52,996 bases of DNA from Propionibacteriaceae bacterium (GTDB taxonomy: Bacteria; Actinomycetota; Actinomycetes; Propionibacteriales; Propionibacteriaceae). Below, piece by piece: positions 17,631-24,472 of the stretch. How positions within the stretch are numbered: position 1 is the stretch's first letter; each line of letters starts with the position of its first letter. Where the stretch lies: positions 1-52,996 of the forward strand of contig WRIC01000012.1 in the NCBI GenBank assembly GCA_009782915.1. The letters are read 5' to 3'. The notes beneath the pieces were generated by a model. The model was not told where the DNA came from. It worked only from the letters and a program-made list of their open reading frames with translations, and ran no database searches. The position numbers were made by a program, and so were the translations under genes.

Positions 17631-17967
17631 GGGGAGTACGATACCGTCTGTGACAACAAAGGATCAGGACATTGCCACACAGGTGCGCCAACTAGCAGCT
17701 GATCTTGCTAGGACCCACCGTGGAAAAGCCGTGGAAATCCGTGTACCACCCCTGGTTGCTTTCCAGATTGGTGTGGAGTCAGTGTCGACCATCCACCGGC
17801 GAGGAACCCCAGGTCATGTGGTGGAAATGGATCCTGAGACCTTTCTTGCCTTAGGCGCGGGAACCCTCTCCTGGGAGGATGCAGTTGCTGATCACTTGGT
17901 GAATGTCTGTGGGGTTCACGGTGACGTCTCACAGATATTCGCACAAGCCCCCGAGCAACAACGGTAG
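17629..17967 (+). CDS. SCP2-like 'sterol carrier family' protein
   Basis: About 112 residues from ATG at 17629 (GTG at 17650 is an alternative; neither has an ideal ribosome binding site). It has the pattern of a small actinobacterial family named after the sterol carrier domain: GKAVEIRVPPLVAFQ, then HRRGTPGHVVEMDPETFLAL, then LSWEDAVADHLVNVCGVHGDVS. The family is related in sequence to the maleylpyruvate isomerase / SCP2 folds, but no lipid ligand is established. It lies between miaA and map and ends 11 nt before the map start, so it is likely co-transcribed with map. Confidence 0.75.
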   Translation: MGSTIPSVTTKDQDIATQVRQLAADLARTHRGKAVEIRVPPLVAFQIGVESVSTIHRRGTPGHVVEMDPETFLALGAGTLSWEDAVADHLVNVCGVHGDVSQIFAQAPEQQR

Positions 17968-17978
17968 GATTACTGCTC

Positions 17979-18827
17979 GTGAATCGTGTCAAACCGTATG
18001 TGCAGTCTCCACGTCGGGACGTACCCTCCTCGATCCCGCGACCAGAGTATGTGGGTCGTCGCTCCCCCAAGCCCTATCGTGGATCGGATGTTCAGTCGCC
18101 AGCAATTGTGGAGAAAATGCGTGAGGCGGGGCGGATCGCTCACTTGGCCATTAAGGAGGGTGCCAGGATCATTGCACCCGGTGTGACTACTGATGAGATT
18201 GATTCTGTCATCCATGAATTCATCTGTGACAACGGAGGATACCCGTCCACCTTGGGTTACCGTGGTTATCCAAAATCCTGTTGCACCTCAGTCAACGAGG
18301 TGATCTGTCACGGCATCCCCGACGGGCGCCCTCTGGAAGATGGCGACTTGATCAGCATCGATGTGACTGTTTTTAAGGATGGGGTTCATGGTGACAATTG
18401 CATGACGTTTGGTTGTGGCACACTCGATCAGGCCTCCGCTGATTTGATGAATCGTACGCGTGAAGCCATGGAGCGTGGCATCAAGGCGGTCAAACCCGGA
18501 CGCCAAATCAATGTCATCGGGCGAGTCATTGAAGCCTACGCGAACCGTTTCGGGTACGGGGTGGTTCGCGACTACACCGGTCACGGGGTGAGTACGTCGT
18601 TCCACACTGGCTTGGTCATCCTTCACTATGATGCCCCCCACGCAACCACGGTCATCAAACAGGGTATGACTTTCACGATCGAACCCATGCTGACCATAGG
18701 CGACTACCGTTCCCACGTCTGGGACGACGATTGGACTGTGGTGACCAACGATTACTCCCGCTGCGCCCAATTCGAGCAAACCATCCACGTCACCCGCACC
18801 GGCGCCGAAATCCTCACCGCCCCCTAG
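17979..18827 (+). CDS. map: Methionine aminopeptidase, type I
   Basis: 282 residues; removes the initiator methionine from new proteins using two metal ions. The ligands are visible: Asp in ISIDVTVF, Asp in VHGDNCMTF, His in TGHGVSTSFH, Glu in TIEPML and Glu in QFEQTIHVT. The first about 40 residues (with the proline-rich PSSIPRPEYVGR) form the N-terminal extension typical of one of the actinobacterial MAP paralogues and thought to bind at the ribosome exit. GTG start at 17979. It is followed by 450 nt of non-coding repeat DNA. Confidence 0.95.
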   Translation: MNRVKPYVQSPRRDVPSSIPRPEYVGRRSPKPYRGSDVQSPAIVEKMREAGRIAHLAIKEGARIIAPGVTTDEIDSVIHEFICDNGGYPSTLGYRGYPKSCCTSVNEVICHGIPDGRPLEDGDLISIDVTVFKDGVHGDNCMTFGCGTLDQASADLMNRTREAMERGIKAVKPGRQINVIGRVIEAYANRFGYGVVRDYTGHGVSTSFHTGLVILHYDAPHATTVIKQGMTFTIEPMLTIGDYRSHVWDDDWTVVTNDYSRCAQFEQTIHVTRTGAEILTAP

Positions 18828-18914
18828 TACATCCCCCACTCACGCGTGACACGCCACCCACCGTCTGCGGACCACCACACGCCCCCGTCACCCTGCGGAG
18901 CACCACCTTTCTCC

Positions 18915-19009
18915 GTCACCCTGCGGAGCGCAGCGACTCGCAGGGCCCAGAAACAACAGTTGGAGAACTATGGATTCTGGATTCTGCGACTTCGCGCAGA
19001 ATGACGGGG
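18915..19009 (+). repeat. Two-palindrome element, short form, copy A1
   Basis: Runs from GTCACCCTGCGGAGCGCAGC to CGCAGAATGACGG. Left stem-loop with CGCAGCGA loop, CCCAGAAACAACAGTTGGAG spacer, right stem-loop ATTCTGCG/CGCAGAAT. Copy A2 begins exactly 172 nt later and differs at only a few positions. Confidence 0.85.
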
Positions 19010-19086
19010 TTCGCGGGTCTGCGGGGATCGGGTCTGCGGGGTTCGAGACTGGGAGCAGGGCCGGGGCAACTATCACACCCACCACC

Positions 19087-19181
19087 GTCACCCTGCGGAG
19101 CGCAGCGACTCGCAGGGTCCAGAAACAACAGTTAGAGAACTACGGAGTCTGGATTCTGCGACTTCGCGCAGAATGACGGGG
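19087..19181 (+). repeat. Two-palindrome element, short form, copy A2
   Basis: Same structure and orientation as A1. The spacer reads TCCAGAAACAACAGTTAGAG, and the right palindrome ATTCTGCGACTTCGCGCAGA is identical to that in A1. Directly followed by the GTTCGCGGG minisatellite. Confidence 0.85.
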
Positions 19182-19244
19182 TTCGCGGGTCTGCGGGGTT
19201 CGCGGGTCTGCGGGGTTCGGGTCCGCGGGGTTCGGGTCTGCGGG
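19181..19244 (+). repeat. Short tandem repeat of 17- and 15-bp units
   Basis: Two identical 17-bp units GTTCGCGGGTCTGCGGG (19181-19197, 19198-19214) are followed by two 15-bp units GTTCGGGTCCGCGGG and GTTCGGGTCTGCGGG (19215-19244). A shorter version is present after copy A1 (from about 19009). It lies immediately upstream of the GTPase gene. Confidence 0.9.
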
Positions 19245-19277
19245 GCCTAGATGACACAGAGAGAGTAGAATTTCTCT

Positions 19278-20447
19278 ATGCAGTTGAGTAAGAAATTGAC
19301 CCAGCAGATCGCGGTTTTCGGGGAATCCGGTAGTGGGAAGACAGTCCTGTTGTCGTCGTTTTATGGGGCGACCCAGGAGTTGGACTATCTCCAGAACAAT
19401 CCTTTCAATGTTGTTGCTGACAATGTGGGGCAAGGAAATAGGCTCCACCAGAACTACCTGGGGATGAGAAATTCAGCGAGACTACCTGAACCTGATCGCT
19501 TTGCTGGAACATCGTACTCTTTTTCGATCAAACTTCGTCACACACCAACCAAGACAACCAAGAACTCCCCCTTTGATGCCTTGGGGCTTGTCTGGCATGA
19601 CTACCCTGGGGAATGGTTCGAACAGGATGTTTCGGGCCCCGAGGAGGCCAAGAGAAGACTCGACACATTTCGCTCTTTGTTGGGCTCCGATGTGGCCCTG
19701 CTCCTGGTGGACGGACAGAAACTTCTTGCCCACGAATCACAGGAGGAGAGATACCTCAAGTCGCTACTGGGAAATTTCCGCAACACCCTATTGAATCTGA
19801 AAGATGACCTGCTCACCGATGGGAAGAAACTCGTCAGTTTTCCACGGATTTGGGTTCTGGCTTTGTCGAAAGCAGACCTTCTGCCCACGATGAATGTTCA
19901 CCAGTTTCGTGAGCTGATGATCGACAAAGCCGCTGGAGAGATTGAGGAGTTGCGTGGGGTTCTTGCAGAGATAGTTGAGGGAGCTGAGGCGTTGAGTGTG
20001 GGTGAAGACTATCTCTTGGTTTCGTCAGCCAAGTTCACTCCAGACAAGATCGTGATCGAAAATCGAGTGGGTGTGGAAACTATTCTTCCCCTGGCGGCCA
20101 TGCTCCCTTTCGAACGCCACGTTCACTGGTACGAGCGAATGAAACTACCAGCCAATGTGGCTCAGACTCTGGTTGCTGGCACAAGTCTGATTGCCAGTGT
20201 GATTGTGGGAAAAAAAATCAAAGTACGCCCCTCAGCTGGAAAACTCGCCAAAACAGCTGTTGTTGCTGTGGGTAACGCCACCTTGCTTGCGGTGGCAGAG
20301 GCAGTGAAGCTGACTGGAGGCAAACTCCAAGAATTCCACACTCGTGCCCAAGAAGACGGCGATGCTCTGCGCGCGGTACTCACTGGGTTCAAACTGGCGC
20401 TAGAAACCAGTGAGGAGAAACTCATTTTGATGCGGAGCAAGAGGTGA
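19278..20447 (+). CDS. P-loop GTPase of the TRAFAC type, unassigned family
   Basis: 389 residues. G1 (Walker A) is GESGSGKT at 15-22, the Walker B/G3 region is WHDYPGEW (107-113), and the guanine-specifying G4 is LSKAD (196-200); a possible G5 is VSSAKF. This order is that of a TRAFAC-like GTPase. After the G domain, residues about 290-340 are glycine- and alanine-rich and hydrophobic (QTLVAGTSLIASVIVGKK, VVAVGNATLLAVAEAV), suggesting membrane contact or an amphipathic bundle. It resembles GTPases that computational surveys place in regulated conflict-type modules, but I cannot name the family. Its stop overlaps the start of the 130-residue partner (GTGA at 20444-20447). Upstream is repeat array A, downstream the partner and rnpB. 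Confidence 0.75.
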   Translation: MQLSKKLTQQIAVFGESGSGKTVLLSSFYGATQELDYLQNNPFNVVADNVGQGNRLHQNYLGMRNSARLPEPDRFAGTSYSFSIKLRHTPTKTTKNSPFDALGLVWHDYPGEWFEQDVSGPEEAKRRLDTFRSLLGSDVALLLVDGQKLLAHESQEERYLKSLLGNFRNTLLNLKDDLLTDGKKLVSFPRIWVLALSKADLLPTMNVHQFRELMIDKAAGEIEELRGVLAEIVEGAEALSVGEDYLLVSSAKFTPDKIVIENRVGVETILPLAAMLPFERHVHWYERMKLPANVAQTLVAGTSLIASVIVGKKIKVRPSAGKLAKTAVVAVGNATLLAVAEAVKLTGGKLQEFHTRAQEDGDALRAVLTGFKLALETSEEKLILMRSKR

Positions 20448-20836
20448 GATTCATCTGGGCAACCCGAGGAAGAACCTGGGGGTTCCGGTTCCTCACCACA
20501 GGTGGATTCATTGATCCGCTTCCCGAGTACGACAGGGCCTTTTCTTCCATTGAAGAGGGTCCAGCAGTTTTCCATCACCTGGGGGAAACCATCACTCTAC
20601 GTTTCCCTGATCCACTTGGCCGAGCAGACATATCGGGGAGAACCATTCCACACGATTTCGTGATATTCGATCAACTCGACTCTACCGCGAGCTCGGTTGA
20701 GGAGGGAAGAAATCTGGTTTGGCCGCTCGTGGAAGAGTTTTACTGCTCAGTGTGGGATTGTGCTGGACCACAACGGTTCGTTGAAGGTGACGTGGTCGTG
20801 AGCGAAGAACCTGACAACATTCAACCGGTACAATAG
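20444..20836 (+). CDS. Small protein coupled to the GTPase, unknown function
   Basis: 130 residues; I do not recognise it as a characterised family. GTG start inside the GTPase stop (4-nt overlap) implies translational coupling and a shared job. The N-terminus MRFIWATRGRTWGFRFL followed by GGFIDPLPEYDRAF, ETITLRFPDPLGR and RTIPHDFVIF reads as a small alpha/beta domain with many aromatic and charged residues. There is no signal peptide, membrane segment or cysteine cluster. A GTPase-associated regulator, adaptor or toxin-like partner are all possible. Its last codons overlap the probable -10 of rnpB (TACAAT at 20829-20834, stop TAG at 20834-20836). Confidence 0.65.
   Translation: MRFIWATRGRTWGFRFLTTGGFIDPLPEYDRAFSSIEEGPAVFHHLGETITLRFPDPLGRADISGRTIPHDFVIFDQLDSTASSVEEGRNLVWPLVEEFYCSVWDCAGPQRFVEGDVVVSEEPDNIQPVQ
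20829..20834 (+). promoter_or_regulatory. Probable -10 element of rnpB
   Basis: TACAAT sits 7 nt upstream of the first paired base of RNase P RNA (20842), the right distance for a -10 box. No good -35 at 17 bp is visible (CTGACA at 20811-20816 gives a spacer of only 12). The box overlaps the stop codon of the upstream gene. Confidence 0.45.
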
Positions 20837-20841
20837 TGCCT

Positions 20842-21214
20842 GGATGAGTCGGTCGGGCGGCCGCGGAGAAATCTGAGGAAAGTCCGGACTCCACAGAGCA
20901 CGGTGGTGGGTAACACCCACCTGGGGCGACCCACGGGCTAGTGCCACAGAAAACAGACCGCCCTGGAAACAGGGTAAGGGTGAAAAGGTGGTGTAAGAGA
21001 CCACCAGCATTCCACGTGAGTGGGATGGCTTGGTAAACCCCACCGGGAGCAAGACCAAGAAGATCGCAAGATCGCGTCGGCGTAGGTTGCTCGCTTAGCC
21101 GACGGGTAGGTTGCACGGGTTCAGTGAACCCGAAGGTGTGTGGCGACACACATCGCAGACAGATGGTCGCCGCCCTTCATGGGCACAGAATCCGGCTTAT
21201 AGACCGACTCATCC
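20842..21214 (+). ncRNA. rnpB: RNase P RNA (M1 RNA, type A)
   Basis: The catalytic RNA of RNase P, which matures tRNA 5' ends. The closing helix P1 is formed by GGATGAGTCGGTC (20842-20854) and GACCGACTCATCC (21202-21214), 13 pairs. Universally conserved segments are in order: GAGGAAAGTCCGGACTCC (about 20871-20890), ACAGAAAACAGACCGCC, GGTAAGGGTGAAAAGGTGG then GTAAGAGACCACCAGC, and near the 3' end AGATGGTCGCCGCC and ACAGAATCCGGCTTATAGACC. About 373 nt, normal for high-G+C Gram-positives. The 3' end overlaps the stop codon of the convergent ABC permease gene by 6 nt. Confidence 0.97.
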
Positions 21215-22048
21215 TTTCACTGCCCCAGCGGCAACACCTTTGATGATGTGTTTCTGGCTGGTCAGATAAAAGACAATGATGGGTACGATAGCAACCACCA
21301 GCATCGCCATGAATCCGCCCATGTCTTTTTGACCATAAGCCCCGGTCATGTATTGCTGAACAGCGATCGGGATTGTTTTATAGTCGCTGCCGATGACCAG
21401 GTACGGCAGGAGGTAGTCATTCCACACCCACATGGCATTGAGGATCGCAACCGTGATGGCTGTGGGGCGGAGAATAGGGAAGATCACAGTGAAGAACACC
21501 CTCCAGGCGGAAGCACCATCAATCATGGCTGCTTCTTCAATATCGATCGGGATCGAACGAATGAACCCCACAAAGATAAACACCGACAACCCAGCCCCAA
21601 ACCCGGCGTACAACACAATGATGCCTAGTGGGTTATCCAAGTGGGTGACGTTGGCGACCTTCGACATGGTGAACATCACCATCTGGAAGGGAACAATCAT
21701 GGAGAACACAAACAGGTAATACAGCACTGTGGTGTACCAGGCTTTCACCCGGGCGATATACCAGGCCGTCATAGAGGTGACCAGGACGATCACCGCGACC
21801 GAGAACACAGTAATGAACAGCGACCAACCCGCTGCGATGAGAAAACCAGTACGGCCCATGCCCGAAACATAGTTACCCACACCAGCAAAGGAGGCGTCAT
21901 CAGGCAAAGCGAAAGGTGAGACTCGGATGAAAGTGTGAGCCTTGAACGAGTTCATCAGGACCAAAGCTAACGGAACAAGCCAGATGATAGAGACCACGAG
22001 TAGGCCGAGGAAGCCAACAGTATTAAACACAAAGCGACGAGTTTTCAT
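21209..22048 (-). CDS. Sugar ABC transporter permease, MalG type
   Basis: 279 residues with six predicted membrane helices and the inner-membrane component motif EEAAMIDGASAWRVFFTVI (the EAA loop that docks on the ATPase). One of the two channel subunits of a CUT1-family carbohydrate importer. Its ATG overlaps the end of the MalF-type gene by 4 nt. No ATP-binding subunit is encoded in the operon, so a shared MsiK/MalK-like ATPase elsewhere is expected. Substrate cannot be read from the sequence, but the divergent maltokinase suggests a maltose-type or related alpha-glucoside. Confidence 0.92.
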   Translation of the reverse strand: MKTRRFVFNTVGFLGLLVVSIIWLVPLALVLMNSFKAHTFIRVSPFALPDDASFAGVGNYVSGMGRTGFLIAAGWSLFITVFSVAVIVLVTSMTAWYIARVKAWYTTVLYYLFVFSMIVPFQMVMFTMSKVANVTHLDNPLGIIVLYAGFGAGLSVFIFVGFIRSIPIDIEEAAMIDGASAWRVFFTVIFPILRPTAITVAILNAMWVWNDYLLPYLVIGSDYKTIPIAVQQYMTGAYGQKDMGGFMAMLVVAIVPIIVFYLTSQKHIIKGVAAGAVKG

Positions 22049-22899
22049 CCGTCCACCTCCTTACTGCGGGTGAACCGTAACTGGAAGAAAGCGATCGTGG
22101 CTACAAAGACAAAGAACACCACAGCTTTGGCTTGGCCGACACCTTGGTGGTTGCGGATGTTGTAGTAGGTTCTAAAAATATTGAGGGCCAAGCCTTCGGT
22201 TTGGTTCTGGGGTGCACCACCAGTTAAAGCAAGGTTCTGGTCGAAGAGTTTCAGGCAGTTCGCCAAAGTCAAGAAGGTACAGATCGTCACCGCGGAGGCT
22301 GTCATAGGGATCGTGACATGAATGAGTTTGGAGAAGAAACTCGCTCCATCGATTCCAGCGGCCTCCTGGACCTCCCCGGGGACATTTTGGATAGCTGCAA
22401 TGTAGATGATCATCATGTATCCGATCATCTGCCAGTTCACCACAATAACTAACCCCCAAAAGCCATAGGCGGAGTTATAGGTCAAGTCCTGTGAGGCTAT
22501 CTTTTGCAGTACGCCATTGATCAGCAGCTGCCACACGTACCCAAGAACGATCCCACCAATGAGGTTAGGAAGAAAGAAAATAGCTCGGAAAACATTGGTT
22601 CCTTTGAGAGCTTGGGTGAGCAACAAAGCTAGGCCATAGGCACAGATGTTGACAGAGACCACCGACACCACTGTGAAACGTACTGTGAACCACAAAGCAT
22701 TGATGAAATCTGAGTTCTCGGTGAAGGCAAGGACGTAGTTTTGTAGACCCACCCACTGTGCGTTATCAACCGTTTGGAACTTGGTGAAAGACAGGTATAA
22801 CCCCATGCCAAAAGGAATAACAAAAGCCAAAATGAAAGCCGCCAAAGTTGGTAACGCAAACAGTGGAAACCACTTGGATATGTACTTGGAAACTCTCAT
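22045..22899 (-). CDS. Sugar ABC transporter permease, MalF type
   Basis: About 284 residues with six membrane helices and the EAA loop VQEAAGIDGASFFSKLIHVT. It is the second channel subunit of the CUT1 importer and pairs with the MalG-type protein encoded next. ATG at 22899 with AGGAT 7-8 nt upstream is preferred over a TTG twelve codons earlier. A long hairpin (22924-22957) lies between this start and the solute-binding protein gene and may lower permease output relative to the binding protein. Confidence 0.92.
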   Translation of the reverse strand: MRVSKYISKWFPLFALPTLAAFILAFVIPFGMGLYLSFTKFQTVDNAQWVGLQNYVLAFTENSDFINALWFTVRFTVVSVVSVNICAYGLALLLTQALKGTNVFRAIFFLPNLIGGIVLGYVWQLLINGVLQKIASQDLTYNSAYGFWGLVIVVNWQMIGYMMIIYIAAIQNVPGEVQEAAGIDGASFFSKLIHVTIPMTASAVTICTFLTLANCLKLFDQNLALTGGAPQNQTEGLALNIFRTYYNIRNHQGVGQAKAVVFFVFVATIAFFQLRFTRSKEVDG

Positions 22900-22923
22900 G
22901 GGCTCATCCTGTCCCAGATAGGT

Positions 22924-22957
22924 GTGTGGGCGCAAGAGATGTCTCTCACGCCCACAC
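22924..22957 (-). promoter_or_regulatory. Intercistronic hairpin between binding protein and permease genes
   Basis: GTGTGGGCG-CA-AGAGA-TG-TCTCT-CA-CGCCCACAC: an inner 5-bp and outer 9-bp perfect stem separated by a symmetric CA/CA mismatch, with a 2-nt TG apex (so the inner stem loses a pair or so in reality). No T-run follows. Such hairpins often act as attenuators or 3' stabilisers that keep binding protein mRNA more abundant than permease mRNA. Confidence 0.7.
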
Positions 22958-22975
22958 TAAATAAAGTGGATGAGG

Positions 22976-24310
22976 TTATCCAGCTGCCTCAGCTTGTGCC
23001 TTCCACGAAGTCACAGCATCTTCAGAAACAGCTGACCATTCCATGCTTCCTTGGGCATAGCTCAACAGGTTAGCTCCGAAGCCGTCCTTCCACTGCTGGG
23101 AGGGGAATATCTTCATCGCATCCCAGGAGACAGAGGTCACCCCGGGCTTATTCATCCATGCCGACACGGACTGCGCCAGCGGATCGTTGGGTTGATCAGC
23201 ATCGGTGAAAGTGGTGAAGGGTGCAATAAACTTAAGATCCTCGGTCACGAACTGCTTGCCCTTCTCTGAGGAGAACAGCCAGTACAGGAAGTCCAAGGAC
23301 TGCTGTTGCAGTTCTGGGGACACCTTGGCGTTGATGGAGAAATAGTTCTCTGTACCAATGCAGATACCCTGGGTCTCTTCACCAGCCATACCCATGTAGA
23401 GAGGCAGGAAACCAACGTTTTCAGCTTGGACAGTATTGCCCTGGACACCGGCAACCTGGTTCCAACCCCAGTTACCGTTTTGGACCATCGCTGACTGGCC
23501 GAGAGCGAACTCTGACATGGAGTCATCAACAGTCTTCGAGCCCAATTGGCCCTTCTCCGTGGTGGAGTTGTTCAGATAGAGATCGAACAATTGCTGCATG
23601 TTGTCGCCGTACTGGAAGGTCACCTCAGCAGGTGTGCCGGACACATCAGTGCCATTAGCCGTGAACTCATAGGAGAACGGCACGTTGGCCAGGTGTGTCT
23701 GCCAACGCCAATCTTCACCAGGGGAAAGAGAGGTAGCTGAGAAGACACCATTGATGCCCAGGTCAGCCTTCTTGGCTTGCATGTCTTCAACGACAGCCTT
23801 CAAATGCGCAAAACTGTTGATGTCATCAATAGAGTTGGCAGCAGCAGCCTTATTAGGCATAGCAAAATACTTGTCCATGATGGCTTTGTTATAGATGATT
23901 CCATAACCTTCCACCACATAAGGTACGCCGTACACACCGTCACCAGAGGTCACAGCCAAAGACTTGTCAGACAATGCTGCATAGAAGTCAGAATCCTTCA
24001 TGTCTGCGGTGTAGTCACTCCAACTGCCGTATCCCACAGGGCCATTGATCTGGAAGATCGTAGGAGGATTCCTCTTGGCGATCTCCGAAGAAAGAGTCTG
24101 CTCATAGGTGCCGGAGGCAGCGGTCACTACCTTCACCTTCACGCCAGTCTCTTCTTCATAAGCGGCAACGATCTTGTCATAGACCTCGGCAACCTCAGGC
24201 TTGAAGTTGAGGAAGTAAACTTGCTCTTCACCAGAACCGCCACACCCTGCGGCAGACAGCGCTAGTGCGAGGGCAATGCCAGCCCCCACGATACGAGTTT
24301 TGATTGTCAT
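22976..24310 (-). CDS. Extracellular sugar-binding lipoprotein of an ABC importer
   Basis: 444 residues; the family-1 solute-binding protein that captures the sugar outside the cell and delivers it to the permeases. It has a signal peptide with lipobox SAAGC near residue 23 and a Gly-Gly-Ser linker. Typical features follow: PTIFQINGPVGYGSW, YGVPYVVEGYGIIYNK, SAMVQNGNWGWNQV. Cluster 1 proteins of this size bind oligosaccharides or disaccharides. ATG with AAGAAGGA upstream. First gene of the minus-strand importer operon, divergent from maltokinase across 162 nt. Confidence 0.92.
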   Translation of the reverse strand: MTIKTRIVGAGIALALALSAAGCGGSGEEQVYFLNFKPEVAEVYDKIVAAYEEETGVKVKVVTAASGTYEQTLSSEIAKRNPPTIFQINGPVGYGSWSDYTADMKDSDFYAALSDKSLAVTSGDGVYGVPYVVEGYGIIYNKAIMDKYFAMPNKAAAANSIDDINSFAHLKAVVEDMQAKKADLGINGVFSATSLSPGEDWRWQTHLANVPFSYEFTANGTDVSGTPAEVTFQYGDNMQQLFDLYLNNSTTEKGQLGSKTVDDSMSEFALGQSAMVQNGNWGWNQVAGVQGNTVQAENVGFLPLYMGMAGEETQGICIGTENYFSINAKVSPELQQQSLDFLYWLFSSEKGKQFVTEDLKFIAPFTTFTDADQPNDPLAQSVSAWMNKPGVTSVSWDAMKIFPSQQWKDGFGANLLSYAQGSMEWSAVSEDAVTSWKAQAEAAG

Positions 24311-24472
24311 ATGTCCTTCTTTCTGAACTTTTCTAGATCACCATCGATCCAGTGGCAGGTCTGTTTCTTCAGCGGAAGATAAACCTGGATTCGTACTATA
24401 CTCACGAGCATCGACACCATGCGAGCCTTGTATCCAAACTGTGACCTTCACCGACGAGATGAGAGGTGAAAA
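24311..24472. promoter_or_regulatory. Divergent control region between the importer and maltokinase
   Basis: 162 nt that must carry promoters for both directions. A plus-strand TATACT (24397-24402), which also reads as TATAGT on the minus strand (24395-24400), could serve as -10 but lacks a good -35 in either direction. I found no clear LacI-type palindrome by eye. Confidence 0.35.

Larger units (their letters stand above)
18828..19277. repeat. Gene-free repeat array A (450 nt) between map and the GTPase gene
   Basis: No plausible gene. It holds two near-identical copies of a roughly 172-bp unit (from 18915 and 19087). Each unit has a left palindrome (CCCTGCGGAG / CTCGCAGGG arms around CGCAGCGA), about 40 nt of spacer, and a right palindrome ATTCTGCG-ACTTCG-CGCAGAAT. 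Each ends with GACGGGGTTCGCGGGTCTGC. A truncated left palindrome (GTCACCCTGCGGAGCACC) precedes copy 1 at about 18888. The array ends 33 nt before the GTPase start, so the GTPase promoter is in or just after it. Confidence 0.85.

Noticed and set aside
18731-19176. Open frames running through repeat array A
   Set aside because: They consist of translated palindrome and G-rich repeat sequence, exist in several frames at once, and lack ribosome binding sites.
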